Program-made: the position numbers and the translations under genes
Part shown: positions 6,263 through 7,208 of the stretch, in pieces
Numbering within the stretch: position 1 is the first letter of the stretch
Layout: every line of letters starts with the position of its first letter
Assembly (NCBI GenBank): GCA_027022065.1
Contig: JALVZS010000065.1
Span: 4,478 to 11,685, forward strand
Direction of reading: 5' to 3'
Source: a bacterium
GTDB lineage: Bacteria; Thermosulfidibacterota; Thermosulfidibacteria; Thermosulfidibacterales; Thermosulfidibacteraceae
Length of the DNA stretch: 7,208 nucleotides
Notes under the pieces: generated by a model
Databases searched by the model: none
What the model was told of the DNA's origin: nothing
Seen by the model: only the letters and a program-made list of their open reading frames with translations

Positions 6263-7019
6263 ATCCGAACTTGCCCGTTAAGTACTCCTCCGTCCTTCTG
6301 TCCTTGGGAGCTGTAAACACCTTCTCTGTAGGCCCGTGCTCCACAAGCTCACCCATGTAAAAGAAGGCGGTGTAATCGGAGACTCTAGCGGCCTGAGAGG
6401 GATTGTGGGTAACTATGACGATGGTAACGCTCTTTTTAAGTTCCACCAAAAGTTCCTCTATCATAGAAGACGCCTTGGGGTCCAAGGCAGAGGTGGGCTC
6501 ATCAAGAAGAAGCACCTCCGGCTTCATGGCAAGCGCCCTCGCTATGCAGAGCCTCTGCTGCTGACCACCAGAGAGAAATGTGCCCTTTCTGTGAAGCACA
6601 TCCTTGACCTCATCCCAGAGATATGCCTTTTTCAGAGACTCCTCCACAATTCGGTCTTTTTCCTCCTTTGACAGCCTTATACCGTTGAGTATGTATCCTG
6701 CTATCACGTTCTCGTATATACTCATGGTGGGAAAAGGATTGGGCTTTTGAAAAACCATGCCTACCCTTCTTCTCAGACTCACAGGGTCCATTTTAAAGAT
6801 ATTCTCCCCCTTCAAGTATATAGAGCCTTTAACCACAGCCTTGGGCACCAGCTCGTGCAGTCTGTTTATGCATCTTATAAAGGTTGACTTGCCGCACCCA
6901 GAGGGCCCCATTATAGCCGTAACGGTATTTTCCACAAAAGAGAGGTTAATCCCCTTAAGGACCCAGCTTTCTCCGTATCCTGCGTAAAGGTTCTCCACCC
7001 TTAAAACTTCACCCGCCAT
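6261..7019 (-). CDS. pstB: Phosphate ABC transporter ATP-binding protein PstB
   Basis: A 252-residue ABC ATPase, the standard length for PstB, which powers phosphate import through the PstC-PstA membrane channel from the cytoplasmic face. Motifs in order: Walker [10 protein letters not shown] (38-46), Q-loop [16 protein letters not shown] with Gln91, ABC signature [16 protein letters not shown] (149-164), Walker [15 protein letters not shown] (168-181) with Glu174 as catalytic base, and H-loop His205 in [15 protein letters not shown]. The phrases [20 protein letters not shown] and the C-terminal EEYLTGKFG are characteristic of PstB rather than other importers. The ATG lies inside the end of pstA (19-base overlap) and is preceded by GAGGGTGA, consistent with translational coupling. 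phoU follows after 9 bases. Confidence 0.97.
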   Translation of the reverse strand: MAGEVLRVENLYAGYGESWVLKGINLSFVENTVTAIMGPSGCGKSTFIRCINRLHELVPKAVVKGSIYLKGENIFKMDPVSLRRRVGMVFQKPNPFPTMSIYENVIAGYILNGIRLSKEEKDRIVEESLKKAYLWDEVKDVLHRKGTFLSGGQQQRLCIARALAMKPEVLLLDEPTSALDPKASSMIEELLVELKKSVTIVIVTHNPSQAARVSDYTAFFYMGELVEHGPTEKVFTAPKDRRTEEYLTGKFG

Positions 7020-7208
7020 CTCACCCTCAGCATCCTAACAATAAGATTTAAGACAAAAACCATAAAGATAAGAACCAACGAAGCACCCCAAGCAACCCTA
7101 TGCCACTGTTCATAAGGACTCATGGCGTAATTGTATATGAGAAGTGGCAAAGCATCCACAGGTTTTAGAGGATTAAGGCTCACATAGGGATTCCCAAAGG
7201 CAGTAAAG
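7001..7208 (-). CDS. pstA: Phosphate ABC transporter permease PstA, C-terminal part; cut by the window edge
   Basis: Only the last 68 residues are present, starting within the first complete codon at 7207 and ending at a TAA (7001-7003). The order FTAFGNPY, then [27 protein letters not shown], then a hydrophobic helix (roughly residues 41-60 of the fragment, [17 protein letters not shown]) and a basic tail (RVRWRVKF) is the usual C-terminus of PstA. There the final membrane helix follows a periplasmic or loop segment containing the P[12 protein letters not shown] phrase. PstA with PstC forms the inner-membrane phosphate channel energised by PstB, encoded immediately downstream with a 19-base overlap. 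A GTG at 7183 is just an internal valine, not a start, because the conserved reading frame continues upstream to the window edge. pstC and pstS would be expected beyond 7208. Confidence 0.93.
   Translation of the reverse strand, partial: FTAFGNPYVSLNPLKPVDALPLLIYNYAMSPYEQWHRVAWGASLVLIFMVFVLNLIVRMLRVRWRVKF
7021..7028 (-). promoter_or_regulatory. Ribosome binding site of pstB, inside the pstA coding end
   Basis: GAGGGTGA ends 1 base before the pstB ATG, with its GAGG core 5 bases away. It lies within the codons for the final basic residues of PstA, so the pstB start is read by ribosomes still translating pstA. Confidence 0.6.

Overview
The window is a single-direction block of nine genes, all on the minus strand, packed with gaps of at most 35 bases and one 4-base and one 19-base overlap. 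Read in the direction of transcription (high to low coordinates) it runs: end of pstA (phosphate permease), pstB (phosphate ATPase), phoU, a small transaldolase, rsmA (16S rRNA dimethyltransferase), then a three-gene acyl-CoA carboxylase (carboxyltransferase, biotin carboxylase, biotin carrier) and the start of a methylmalonyl-CoA mutase. Both outer genes are cut by the window edges. I see no tRNA, rRNA, CRISPR array, mobile element or convincing terminator, and no stretch of even 50 bases without a gene.

The organism is a bacterium (Shine-Dalgarno starts, bacterial pst-phoU, transaldolase and rsmA). Compact spacing, frequent AGG/AGA and ATA codons and proteins rich in Lys, Glu, Ile and Val suggest a thermophile, probably an anaerobe from a deep-branching or sulfur/propionate-metabolising group. 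I cannot fix the phylum from this window.

Region 5598-7208 is the distal part of a high-affinity phosphate uptake operon with its regulator. Region 4061-5562 holds two housekeeping genes: a Glu/Phe-type transaldolase for the non-oxidative pentose phosphate pathway and rsmA, joined by a GTGA stop/start overlap. Region 1-4040 is a C3 module. An ATP-dependent carboxylase made of three separate polypeptides would convert propionyl-CoA to methylmalonyl-CoA, and the B12-dependent mutase would connect methylmalonyl-CoA to succinyl-CoA. Two independent specificity residues (Asp409 of the carboxyltransferase and Tyr91 of the mutase) agree with this reading. The epimerase, the cobalamin-binding part of the mutase and the MeaB-type chaperone are not in the window and may lie beyond position 1.

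Nothing here is a wholly new system. The points most worth a second look are the subunit architecture (a BT-like domain carried by the biotin carrier rather than the biotin carboxylase), the linkage of phosphate, ribosome and propionate genes in one gap-free array, and repeated use of a GGGGG ribosome binding site variant.
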